Source of the DNA: an uncultured Treponema sp.
Lineage (GTDB): Bacteria > Spirochaetota > Spirochaetia > Treponematales > Treponemataceae
Direction: 5' to 3'
Assembly (NCBI GenBank): GCA_937915735.1
Contig: CALGGS010000118.1
Coordinates: forward strand, 1 to 9,171
Length of the DNA: 9,171 bases
Shown: positions 1 through 6,537 of the stretch, in pieces
Numbering within the stretch: position 1 is the first letter of the stretch
Layout of the letters: each line of letters opens with the position of its first letter
Program-made: the position numbers and the translations under genes
Notes under the pieces: generated by a model
What the model was told of the DNA's origin: nothing
Database searches by the model: none
What the model saw: only the letters and a program-made list of their open reading frames with translations

Positions 1-53
1 CTTGCGCCACTAGCACCTCAAGCTAGCGTGTCTACCAATTCCACCATCCCCGC
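1..53 (-). tRNA. tRNA-Leu (anticodon GAG), 3' part missing
   Basis: Read on the minus strand from 53 down to 1, this is the 5' part of a leucine tRNA. The acceptor 5' strand GCGGGGA is followed by TG, a D-arm of the Leu class (GTGGAATTGGTAGACAC), and an anticodon arm with stem CTAGC/GCTAG and loop TTGAGGT, giving anticodon GAG. The start of the long variable arm typical of tRNA-Leu is visible at positions 1-9. The T arm and the acceptor 3' strand lie beyond the window edge. It is transcribed in the same direction as dxs and has its own promoter in the gap between them. Confidence 0.93.
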
Positions 54-67
54 AGGTGATGTTCAAT

Positions 68-96
68 ATATTATAGGAATCACAAAAAAGTGTCAA
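68..96 (-). promoter_or_regulatory. Promoter of the tRNA-Leu gene
   Basis: The minus strand carries a perfect -35 box TTGACA (91-96). Two overlapping -10 choices follow: TATAAT (70-75), perfect but with a short 15-bp spacer, and TAATAT (68-73) with the ideal 17-bp spacer. The -35 box begins five bases after the dxs stop codon, so the tRNA need not depend on dxs read-through. The first tRNA base is at 53, leaving a short 5' leader. Confidence 0.7.
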
Positions 97-100
97 TAGA

Positions 101-2023
101 TTAAAGCAGAATTTTTGCAATTTTTTTCGCGGAAATTCCTGCATCCTCTAAAATTTCCCAGCGAGTTCCCTGCGCAAAGAATTTTTCTGGAAAAGCGAAG
201 GTTTTTACATTCTTAAAATCTTTTTCATAAAGATATTTTTGAATATACTCAGCAATTCCTCCAGTCTTAATTCCGTCCTCGATAACGCAGACTTCATCAT
301 AATTTTTTGCGAGAGAATAAAAATACTCTTCATCAAACGGCTTTATAAATCTTAAAGAGTAAATATCAGTCTCAATCTTATGCTGCAGAAGATTCCGGGC
401 AAGAATCAAAGTCTCGTCAAAAATTCCGCCAGTGCAGGCCAAAAGAATTTTTCTGTGAGGAATTTTTGAGTCTTCAAAATCAAGGCTTAAGTTCGGTGCA
501 AATTCCGCGTTTTTTAGAAAAACTCCCCTTCCCTCGCTCAAATTTTCTTCAAAGCCAGGCAATTCAGAAGGACAAGAAAGCTTCGGATAGCGAATTGCCA
601 CAGGCTTTTTTGCGTTCACCGCATACATAAAGCAAAGACTCAAATCAAGGGCTGTGGCAGGGGAAAGAATCGAGATATTCGGAACCGGCCGCAAAAGCGC
701 AATATCAAAAATTCCCTGATGTGTTTCCCCATCCTGCGGAACGGCTCCGCTTCTGTCAAACATAAAGATTACATGATGGTTAGAAAGAGCAACATCATGA
801 ATTATCTGGTCTATAGAACGCTGAATAAAGGTCGAGTAGATTGCGACGACAGGAATCATTCCTCCGCGGGAAAGCCCTGCGGCAAAGGTCACGGCGTGCT
901 CCTCGGCAATTCCCACATCGAAAAAACGGTCGGGATAATGCCGCGCAAAGGAGTCAAGCCCGGTTCCCTTTGACATTGCCGCTGTTATCGCCATTATCCT
1001 GCTATTTTTTTCGGCAAGAGCCATAAGGGTGTTGTTAAAAGCCTCCGTAAAGCTTAGCGTGTCGAATTTTTCCATTTTGCCATCTAAAATCTGGAACGGA
1101 CCGACACCATGAAAGCTTGCGGGGTCATTTTCAGCGGGTGAATACCCCTTCCCTTTTTTTGTAAGAATATGGACAATTACCGGCTTCGGAAGGCGACTCA
1201 CACGGCGAAGATTATCTTCCAGCTCTTTTATGTTGTGGCCGTCAAGGGGACCTACATACTCAAAGCCCAAATCTGCAAAAAAATTCGTGCTCAAGAACAT
1301 TCCCTTTACGGCGCGTTTTATTCTGTAAATAAATTTTCCGATGTGATTCTGGGAATTCGGAATTTTATCAACGACGCCATCAACAAAATATCGGAATCGC
1401 TGATAAAAATGAGTCATCGTAAGGGAGCTCAAATAGCGGGAAATAGAGCCGTTATTCGGGGAAATAGACATCTGATTGTCATTAAGAACGATTATCAGAT
1501 TTTTAGAAAGCTGACCTGCATGAGCCAGGGCTTCGTAGGCCAGACCTCCTGTCAAAGCTCCGTCACCAATTACGGCGACAACCTTCCGTGACTTGGGATT
1601 CCGGCCCAAAGACCTTTGCTCCGTCTCGATTTTGTCCCAGGCCACCAATAAACCCAAGCCCTGTGAAATAGAGGTTGATGAGTGACCGTTGTCAAAATAA
1701 TCATGCACACTCTCGCTTTGGCGGGTAAAGCCTGAAAGACCGCCGTGCTGCCTGAGAGATGAAAAATTCTTGTATCGTCCGGTCAAGATTTTATGTGTAT
1801 AGCTTTGGTGACTAACATCAAAAACAATCGCATCCTCGGGGCTTGAAAACACGCGGTGAAGAGCAACCGTAAGTTCAACGACTCCAAGGTTGCTAGCCAA
1901 ATGCCCGCCGTTTTTTGCAACAGTAGTGATTATTTTTTTACGGATTTCCTCACAAAGAATCGGCAAATCTTTTTCAGAAACCTTTTTTAAATCTGACGGA
2001 GAATTGATTTTAGAAAGAATCGT
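101..2023 (-). CDS. dxs: 1-deoxy-D-xylulose-5-phosphate synthase (Dxs), apparent non-canonical start codon
   Basis: Dxs condenses pyruvate with glyceraldehyde 3-phosphate, using thiamine diphosphate, in the first step of the cytosolic MEP isoprenoid pathway. Visible in the protein are the ThDP motif GDGALTGG (about residues 153-160) closing at LNDNQ (about 180-184), the HQSYTHK histidine motif near residue 72, the catalytic-glutamate motif AEEHAVTFAAG (about 373-383), and the transketolase pyrimidine domain with DRSGAV. The family's conserved N-terminal segment (KINSPSDLKK) is encoded upstream of the first standard start, TTG at 1964-1966. That frame stays open to a stop at 2027-2029 with no ATG, GTG or TTG. 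ACG at 2021-2023 sits 7 nt after GGAG and is the best-placed start, giving 640 residues. ATT at 2018-2020 is the alternative. The gene lies between the 29-residue basic protein gene and tRNA-Leu. Product call is very secure; the start is uncertain. Confidence 0.96.
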   Translation of the reverse strand, partial: TILSKINSPSDLKKVSEKDLPILCEEIRKKIITTVAKNGGHLASNLGVVELTVALHRVFSSPEDAIVFDVSHQSYTHKILTGRYKNFSSLRQHGGLSGFTRQSESVHDYFDNGHSSTSISQGLGLLVAWDKIETEQRSLGRNPKSRKVVAVIGDGALTGGLAYEALAHAGQLSKNLIIVLNDNQMSISPNNGSISRYLSSLTMTHFYQRFRYFVDGVVDKIPNSQNHIGKFIYRIKRAVKGMFLSTNFFADLGFEYVGPLDGHNIKELEDNLRRVSRLPKPVIVHILTKKGKGYSPAENDPASFHGVGPFQILDGKMEKFDTLSFTEAFNNTLMALAEKNSRIMAITAAMSKGTGLDSFARHYPDRFFDVGIAEEHAVTFAAGLSRGGMIPVVAIYSTFIQRSIDQIIHDVALSNHHVIFMFDRSGAVPQDGETHQGIFDIALLRPVPNISILSPATALDLSLCFMYAVNAKKPVAIRYPKLSCPSELPGFEENLSEGRGVFLKNAEFAPNLSLDFEDSKIPHRKILLACTGGIFDETLILARNLLQHKIETDIYSLRFIKPFDEEYFYSLAKNYDEVCVIEDGIKTGGIAEYIQKYLYEKDFKNVKTFAFPEKFFAQGTRWEILEDAGISAKKIAKILL

Positions 2024-2030
2024 AAATTAT

Positions 2031-2034
2031 CTCC
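2031..2034 (-). promoter_or_regulatory. Shine-Dalgarno site that points to a non-canonical dxs start
   Basis: GGAG on the minus strand is 7 nt from ACG (2021-2023) and 10 nt from ATT (2018-2020), and far from the in-frame TTG at 1964-1966. It therefore supports initiation at ACG or ATT, in agreement with the N-terminal protein homology. Confidence 0.6.
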
Positions 2035-2044
2035 AAATTCATAA

Positions 2045-2083
2045 AAAAAGACCGCTAAAAGTATAGAACTCTGCGGTCTTTTT
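2045..2083 (-). terminator. Rho-independent terminator after the 29-residue gene
   Basis: A perfect 11-bp inverted repeat (2045-2055 with 2073-2083, core GACCGC/GCGGTC) encloses a 17-nt loop. On the minus strand the stem is followed by a T run complementary to the A's at 2043-2049. It starts 45 nt after the stop of the small basic gene. On the plus strand the descending arm also ends in T's, so it could act both ways, but no plus-strand gene needs it. The loop contains the -10 box of the dxs promoter. Confidence 0.85.
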
Positions 2084-2088
2084 GTTAA
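2060..2088 (-). promoter_or_regulatory. dxs promoter embedded in the terminator hairpin
   Basis: The minus strand shows TTAACA (-35, 2083-2088) and TATACT (-10, 2060-2065) separated by exactly 17 bp. Each matches the sigma-70 consensus at five of six positions. The -10 lies in the hairpin loop and the -35 at the base of its upstream arm. The predicted start site near 2053 lies in the second arm, so dxs mRNA would carry only half of the stem and would not be terminated. Its leader would be about 30 nt. Confidence 0.72.
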
Positions 2089-2127
2089 TTTTCCGACACA
2101 AAACTCGCAATATAAACAGATTAACTG

Positions 2128-2217
2128 TTACTTGCTCTTATGTCTGTTTCGTCTAAGCATCTTCTTTCGCTTATGAGTTGCAATCTTCTGACGCTTTCGT
2201 TTTTTTCCACAAGGCAC
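2128..2217 (-). CDS. AURKAIP1/COX24-domain (mS38-like) small basic protein, 29 aa
   Basis: This 29-residue protein starts MPCGKKRKRQKIATHKRKKM and ends RHKSK. About half of its residues are Lys or Arg. The pattern, KRKRQKIATHKRKK then LRRNRHK, matches the short bacterial proteins annotated as AURKAIP1/COX24-domain, whose mitochondrial counterpart is small-subunit ribosomal protein mS38. A ribosome-bound role is inferred from that relationship. The start is GTG at 2215-2217, fixed by a near-perfect AAGGAG 7 nt upstream (2225-2230). The gene has its own promoter (2249-2277) and a strong terminator (2045-2083), so it is probably an independent and well-expressed unit between rpoZ and dxs. Its size makes it easy for gene callers to miss. 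Confidence 0.85.
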   Translation of the reverse strand: MPCGKKRKRQKIATHKRKKMLRRNRHKSK

Positions 2218-2248
2218 GATGGCACTCCTTAGTCTCGATTTTGGTTTT

Positions 2249-2277
2249 ATTATCAACAAAAACCGCCCTTTCGTCAA
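2249..2277 (-). promoter_or_regulatory. Promoter of the 29-residue basic protein gene
   Basis: The minus strand has TTGACG (2272-2277), a 17-bp spacer and GATAAT (2249-2254), each one mismatch from consensus. The predicted start near 2242 gives a leader of about 25 nt that contains the AAGGAG ribosome-binding site. The promoter lies 38 bp or more downstream of the rpoZ stop. Confidence 0.78.
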
Positions 2278-2315
2278 GAGTGATTTTTTATGTCCGATTT
2301 TAAAGCTTTAAGAAA

Positions 2316-2513
2316 TTATTTTTCTTCAAGCTTAAGGTATGTTACTTCGTTATTGAAGATTTGTTTGGCGGCAAGAGAAACGACCTTTCCGTCATTTTCT
2401 TCGATTTTTTCGTCCCGTGTCATTGCAAGCTGATAAGCACGATGACTTGCGGCAACAGTTGCTTCGTAAATGTTGCCAGTAAATTTTACAGTCTTTTCCA
2501 AAGGAAAAATCAT
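2316..2513 (-). CDS. rpoZ: DNA-directed RNA polymerase omega subunit (short form)
   Basis: This 65-residue protein resembles the core of omega, which binds the beta' C-terminus and helps assemble RNA polymerase. NIYEATVAASHRAYQLA (about residues 15-31) corresponds to the helix with the arginine-rich YELVLVAARRARQL pattern. NDGKVVSLAAKQIF (about 40-53) corresponds to the conserved KPTVIALREI segment. Canonical omega is longer, about 90 residues in E. coli, so this is a minimal version. ATG at 2511-2513 is preceded by AGGGG with 8-nt spacing, which supports the start. A strong promoter lies just upstream. No clear terminator follows; the only feature after the stop is a small TTAAAGCTTTAA palindrome. 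The match is by sequence pattern only and the family is divergent, so confidence is moderate. Confidence 0.75.
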   Translation of the reverse strand: MIFPLEKTVKFTGNIYEATVAASHRAYQLAMTRDEKIEENDGKVVSLAAKQIFNNEVTYLKLEEK

Positions 2514-2543
2514 CTTTTATGCCCCTAAAATTGATTTAGATAT

Positions 2544-2571
2544 TTTATAGCAAAGAAATAAAATGTGTCAA
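2544..2571 (-). promoter_or_regulatory. rpoZ promoter
   Basis: The minus strand has a perfect TTGACA (2566-2571), a 16-bp spacer and TATAAA (2544-2549, five of six). It begins 12 bases after the methyltransferase stop codon. The predicted leader of about 24 nt carries the AGGGG ribosome-binding site. Confidence 0.8.
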
Positions 2572-2582
2572 TATAATTATTT

Positions 2583-3416
2583 TTAAATCTGAGATTTTTT
2601 TCTTAAAAGACAGAAATACAAGGGACCAGCCCCGCAGGCTTTATCGGGCAAAATATGGGCACCGAATTCTGTTTTCTCGTAATCAGGAAGCTCCTTATTG
2701 CAGAATTTTTTATATTCCAAAGAAATTTTTGGTTCCAAGAGTTCTGCATCATCAAATTTTTTAAGGAGCTTGGAAATCACATTGTCATTTTCATCAGGGG
2801 AAAGGGCGCAGGTCGAATACAAGAGAAAGCCGCTTTTTTTTAACATTCTCCAGGCTGATGAAAGCAAAGCCCACTGAGCCATTGAAAGAGTCTTAATTCT
2901 CGAAGGAGTCCATTCAGAAAGATATTTCTCGTCGGCAAGGACATGACGCTCCGAAGAGCAAGGCGCATCCAATAAAATCGAATCAAATTTTTCCTCATTT
3001 TTTAGGCAAAGCCTGGCACCATCCTTGCAAATCACAGTCACTTTTTCCTGAATATTTTGCGGGAGACAGTCTTTTACGGTATTTACAAGCCGATTTTTTC
3101 GCTCAGGAGACCTTTCGTTCGCAAGCAGGCTGGCCCCCGCCGCCATATTTGAAGCCAAAACCAGGGTTTTTCCGCCAGGGGCGGCACACAAATCTAAAAT
3201 TTCGCCGGCATTTTTAAGAGGAAGAGAAACTGCCGCACGGACGGAGGCAGAATCTAAGAAATAAGATTTTTCACCAGCCACATTCCATTCAACATAATCA
3301 TTTTCGAGGGAAAAAGCATTTTTTATTGAAGACCAGCGCTCGCCAAAAAGTCCTGAATAGTACGAGTCAAAGCCATCTTCTCCGGAAAGTTTTTTATTTC
3401 TGTCCTTTTGTTTCAT
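2583..3416 (-). CDS. RsmB/NOP (NOL1/NOP2/Sun) family RNA m5C methyltransferase
   Basis: Family members transfer a methyl group from S-adenosylmethionine to C5 of cytosine in rRNA or tRNA. Numbered from ATG at 3414-3416 (277 aa), the protein has SAM motif I DLCAAPGGKT (75-84), motif IV DAPCSS with the cysteine at 153, and motif VI YSTC with the catalytic-type cysteine at 203. These are the two cysteines used by the family. It is shorter than RsmB/RsmF, lacking both the NusB-like domain and a C-terminal PUA-type extension, so the exact RNA target cannot be read from the sequence. The frame extends upstream to TTG at 3504-3506, but that would overlap mutS2 by about 40 bp and has no better ribosome-binding site. 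No Shine-Dalgarno is evident at 3416 either. The gene diverges from mutS2 across 48 bp. Confidence 0.88.
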   Translation of the reverse strand: MKQKDRNKKLSGEDGFDSYYSGLFGERWSSIKNAFSLENDYVEWNVAGEKSYFLDSASVRAAVSLPLKNAGEILDLCAAPGGKTLVLASNMAAGASLLANERSPERKNRLVNTVKDCLPQNIQEKVTVICKDGARLCLKNEEKFDSILLDAPCSSERHVLADEKYLSEWTPSRIKTLSMAQWALLSSAWRMLKKSGFLLYSTCALSPDENDNVISKLLKKFDDAELLEPKISLEYKKFCNKELPDYEKTEFGAHILPDKACGAGPLYFCLLRKKSQI

Positions 3417-3464
3417 ATTATGAAATTTATCAGATAATACTTCACTTTTCAACTTGTAAAATAA

Positions 3465-6089
3465 ATGATAAACTCTTTCGCCGTGCACAGAAAAACTCTT
3501 GAACAACTAGACTATTACAGAATCAGGGACAAAATCGCGTCTCTTTGCGTAAGCGAAGAAGGAAAAAACTCGCTTTTAAAGCGCGAGCCATTCACTCAAA
3601 AGGATTTTGACAAAATAAATGAACTGAAAACTCTCTCAAGCCAGTGGCAAAAGGCTGTCGAGTCAAAAAATTCTGTCAGGCTGGAAGGCTGGAATGAAAT
3701 TTCTTCATTTTTTAAGCTTTTACAGGCAGAAGGAACAACTCTCGAACAAAGTCAGCTTTATTCACTCTATCTTTTTGCCACATCAAGCCTTAATCTTTAC
3801 TCTGATATTAAGAATTCTTCAAGCGAACTTTCCCTAAAGAATCTCCTTGATAAATCCGAGTCACTTCCATACGAAAGTCTTTCAAGCGTTCAAGGCATAA
3901 TTTCAAGGATTCTCGACAGGGACGGAAACCTGAAGGATTTACCTGTTTTGCGTGAAATAAAAGCAAAAATAGCAGAAATCAACCTGGAGATAAAAGCTGC
4001 CCTGAAAAAATACACCAGCGACACAAGCCTCAACAATGTTCTTGAAAGCAATGTTCCCGCATACAGGGCTGACAGACAGGTTCTGGCAGTAAAAGCGAAC
4101 CAAAGAAACAGAATTTCCGGAATCGTGCACGAGGTTTCGAGCTCAGGCCAGACACTTTTTATTGAGCCGGAAGAAGTCGTGCGAAAAAACAACGAGCTTT
4201 TGCAGGAAGAGGCGCGGCTTTTAAGCGAAACCCGAAAAATTTTTAAGGAGACGACAAGCCTTCTTCATCCTTTTTACGATGACATAAAATCTGCTCTAAA
4301 AACAATGACTCTTTTTGACGAAACTTATGCGGCCGCCCGCTGGGGAAGTGAAGTCAGGGGAATTTACGCAGGAGATTCTTATTCTTCGGGTCAGAATGAC
4401 AAAGATGAAATTTGGAGCAATCCGCCCTATCTCTTTCAGGCCAGACACCCGCTATTGGGAGAAAATGCAGTTCCGATTGACATAAAATGGATTCCCGGAA
4501 AAAACATCCTGATTATAACGGGACCGAACACAGGCGGAAAAACCGTCACCCTGAAAACATTCGCCCTTCTTTCTATGTTAAACCAGTCTGGTTTTCCGAT
4601 TCCGGCAGGGGAAGGAAGTCGCTTACCGATTTTCAACTCGATTTTTGCAGATATCGGAGATGACCAGTCAATCGACAATTCCCTTTCAACCTTCTCTGCC
4701 CACATGAAAAATATCGCCGCCGCAGTAAAGCACGCCGATTCGGCATCTCTTGTCCTGCTTGATGAATTCGGAGGCGGAACTGACCCGCAGGAAGGAGGCG
4801 CGATTGCCATGGCCTGCCTTGACAGTCTTATTTCAAAAAAAGCATTCGTCCTGGTCACGACTCACCATGGAAGCCTTAAAAATTACGGATACACGAATCC
4901 ATACTGCGTGAACGCAAGCGCTGAGTTCGACTCAAACACACTTGCCCCGACATACAGAATCGTGATGGGAGTTCCGGGAGAAAGCCATGCTCTGGATATT
5001 GCCCGCCGCTCAGGCCTGCCCGGTTCTGTCGTTTCAAAGGCAAAGGCTTACATTACGAATCAGCAGGCAGATGTATCGTCTTTAATCCGGGGACTTACCC
5101 AAAAGCACGCCGAGCTTGACAAGCGGGAAAAAGAATTCCGTGACAACGAAAACCGACAGAAAGAAAAGCTCTTAAAGCTTGAACAGAAGGATTTAAATTT
5201 ACGCAAAAAAGAAAATGAGCTTAAAGAGCGCGAAAACAGAACTGAGTCCAGGTTCTTACGAGAGACAAGAAAAACCCTTGAAAATTTAGTGCGTGAAATC
5301 AGAGAAGGCGAAATTACAAGAGAAAAAACTCTTAAAATGCGGAAATTCATCAATGATTTAACGGAAGACATCGAGCTGCAGGAGATAAGTCTCGAAGAAG
5401 AAAAAGAGAATCTGATTGATGAAGAGCTAAAACTTAAAGAAAGACTCGAAAATGAAGAGAAAATCGCTGAAAACGGAATGAAAATCTCTTTGCTGAGCGA
5501 GAACCGCGCGTCATCAAACAAAAAAACAAAGAAAAAGCTGAGCAACAAAGAAGCCTTAAAAAATGCAAAATCAACTTATACAGACGAAGAAATCTTCAAT
5601 CTTTCTCCAAAAGCAAAAAACGCGCCGAAAGCAATTTTTGAATTCGCAGAAGGGGCAGAGGTTTTGGTCGGAAAAAGCAGAAGCCGAGGCTCTTTAATCC
5701 GTGAAGAGAAAAAAGGCGTGTGGCTCGTTCAGCTAGGCTCAATCAGAATGAGCGTAAAACAGCGCGACATGCAGCTTATCGCTCCGAGCAAGGCACAAAG
5801 CGCAGACTATACGGTTGAACTGAACAAGGACGAAGGAAACGGCAGCCCTGTTTTTGAATTGAGATTACTAGGAATGAGGGAAGAAGAAGCGATTCACGCA
5901 TTGCAAAAGCAGCTTGATTTATGCGCGATGACAGGCTTTAAGTCGTTCAGCGTGATTCACGGGAAAGGAAACGGAATTTTACAGCAGGCAGTTCAAGATT
6001 ACCTCTCAAACTACCCCGGCGTAAAATCCTTTTATTATGCCAGACCAGAAGACGGCGGCTTTGGCAAAACTTATGTCGAGATGAACTGA
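3465..6089 (+). CDS. mutS2: MutS2 family ATPase with C-terminal Smr domain
   Basis: This is an 874-residue MutS paralogue without the mismatch-binding N-terminal domain. MutS2 is linked to suppression of recombination and, in Bacillus subtilis, to splitting collided ribosomes. Residues 1 to about 320 form the core/lever region. The ATPase has Walker A GPNTGGKT (353-360), the conserved DIGDDQSI and STFSAHM segments, and Walker B LLDEFGGGTD (D433, E434). A highly charged coiled coil spans about 540-667, then a Lys-rich linker, a KOW-like segment (about 725-770) and an Smr domain (about 796-874) with HGKGNG at 832-837. At 874 residues it is longer than the usual ~785, with the extra mostly in coiled coil and linker. 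The Smr LDLRG motif reads LRLLG here (799-803). ATG at 3465 follows an in-frame TAA directly, so it is the first possible start; no Shine-Dalgarno is visible. It ends 19 bp from the convergent FHA gene. Confidence 0.96.
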   Translation: MINSFAVHRKTLEQLDYYRIRDKIASLCVSEEGKNSLLKREPFTQKDFDKINELKTLSSQWQKAVESKNSVRLEGWNEISSFFKLLQAEGTTLEQSQLYSLYLFATSSLNLYSDIKNSSSELSLKNLLDKSESLPYESLSSVQGIISRILDRDGNLKDLPVLREIKAKIAEINLEIKAALKKYTSDTSLNNVLESNVPAYRADRQVLAVKANQRNRISGIVHEVSSSGQTLFIEPEEVVRKNNELLQEEARLLSETRKIFKETTSLLHPFYDDIKSALKTMTLFDETYAAARWGSEVRGIYAGDSYSSGQNDKDEIWSNPPYLFQARHPLLGENAVPIDIKWIPGKNILIITGPNTGGKTVTLKTFALLSMLNQSGFPIPAGEGSRLPIFNSIFADIGDDQSIDNSLSTFSAHMKNIAAAVKHADSASLVLLDEFGGGTDPQEGGAIAMACLDSLISKKAFVLVTTHHGSLKNYGYTNPYCVNASAEFDSNTLAPTYRIVMGVPGESHALDIARRSGLPGSVVSKAKAYITNQQADVSSLIRGLTQKHAELDKREKEFRDNENRQKEKLLKLEQKDLNLRKKENELKERENRTESRFLRETRKTLENLVREIREGEITREKTLKMRKFINDLTEDIELQEISLEEEKENLIDEELKLKERLENEEKIAENGMKISLLSENRASSNKKTKKKLSNKEALKNAKSTYTDEEIFNLSPKAKNAPKAIFEFAEGAEVLVGKSRSRGSLIREEKKGVWLVQLGSIRMSVKQRDMQLIAPSKAQSADYTVELNKDEGNGSPVFELRLLGMREEEAIHALQKQLDLCAMTGFKSFSVIHGKGNGILQQAVQDYLSNYPGVKSFYYARPEDGGFGKTYVEMN

Positions 6090-6108
6090 ATTCCGCGCTT
6101 TTTCAGGC

Positions 6109-6456
6109 TTATGCCATTACGAAGGTCGATGACCCTACGGTAATTCTGTCTCCGGGATTCAGCTTGACATATTTGTCAGGCGGGATTCTGTGCCCGTTTA
6201 AGAATGTACCGTTAGTGCTTTTTTCGTCTTTTAAAAAATAAGCGTCTCGAATTTTTTGGATTGTCGCATGGAAACGACTTGCAAGCTTGTTGTCAATGAC
6301 AATAGAACACTCCGGCGAGCGTCCAATCGTCATTTTAGCGACAAGACTGATTTTTTTTTGGTTGAACACAAGATAAGAAACAGGAGCGCCCACAGCGACC
6401 TTTTCCAAATGCTGCCCTATCGGGCTTGTTGTAGCGATAGTTGTATCATTTGCCAT
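6109..6456 (-). CDS. Small FHA-domain protein
   Basis: This 115-residue protein consists of a short Thr/Ser-rich N-terminus (MANDTTIATTSPIG) and one forkhead-associated domain, a fold that binds phosphothreonine peptides. Signature residues are GRS at 45-47, SRFHA at 60-64 and NGTFLNG at 82-88, which include the Arg, Ser and Asn used for phosphothreonine contact. There is no signal peptide, membrane segment or second domain, so it is probably a cytoplasmic adaptor. The Thr pair near residues 5-6 could be a phosphorylation target, as in other small FHA proteins with N-terminal phosphothreonine, but this is inference. ATG at 6454-6456 is preferred over the upstream in-frame TTG at 6490-6492, because TTG overlaps the -35 box. 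No kinase or phosphatase gene is in the window. It converges with mutS2. Confidence 0.9.
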   Translation of the reverse strand: MANDTTIATTSPIGQHLEKVAVGAPVSYLVFNQKKISLVAKMTIGRSPECSIVIDNKLASRFHATIQKIRDAYFLKDEKSTNGTFLNGHRIPPDKYVKLNPGDRITVGSSTFVMA

Positions 6457-6463
6457 AAAGAGA

Positions 6464-6492
6464 ATTATATCACTAACAAAGAGATAATGCAA
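6464..6492 (-). promoter_or_regulatory. FHA gene promoter, predicted leaderless transcript
   Basis: The minus strand shows TTGCAT (6487-6492), a 17-bp spacer and a perfect TATAAT (6464-6469). Only 7 nt separate the -10 box from ATG at 6454-6456, the usual distance from -10 to the transcription start. The mRNA should therefore begin at or next to the A of the start codon. This agrees with the lack of any Shine-Dalgarno. Confidence 0.75.
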
Positions 6493-6537
6493 AAAATAAA
6501 AATATTAATTTTTTTTGATTTTTAGGCTTTTACGCTC
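6493..6537. promoter_or_regulatory. AT-rich spacer between divergent promoters
   Basis: The 45 bp between the FHA -35 box and the tRNA -35 box contain long A and T tracts (A-rich at 6493-6506, a T8 run and another T5 run by 6523). The composition and location fit UP elements serving one or both promoters. This is inferred from base composition only. Confidence 0.4.

Noticed and set aside
719..1591. Plus-strand open frames opposite dxs
   Set aside because: They resemble no known family and lie entirely antisense to well-conserved Dxs domains.
1964..1966. TTG as the dxs start codon
   Set aside because: It has no well-spaced ribosome-binding site and would remove about 20 conserved N-terminal residues that are present upstream in the same frame.
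3417..3506. 30-residue N-terminal extension of the methyltransferase from a TTG start
   Set aside because: It overlaps mutS2 coding sequence and adds no recognisable domain; ATG at 3414-3416 gives a protein beginning near the expected homology.
5060..5548. 162-codon minus-strand open frame, very rich in Ser and Phe
   Set aside because: It is the antisense shadow of the Lys/Glu-rich coiled coil of MutS2, which has clear coding evidence on the plus strand.
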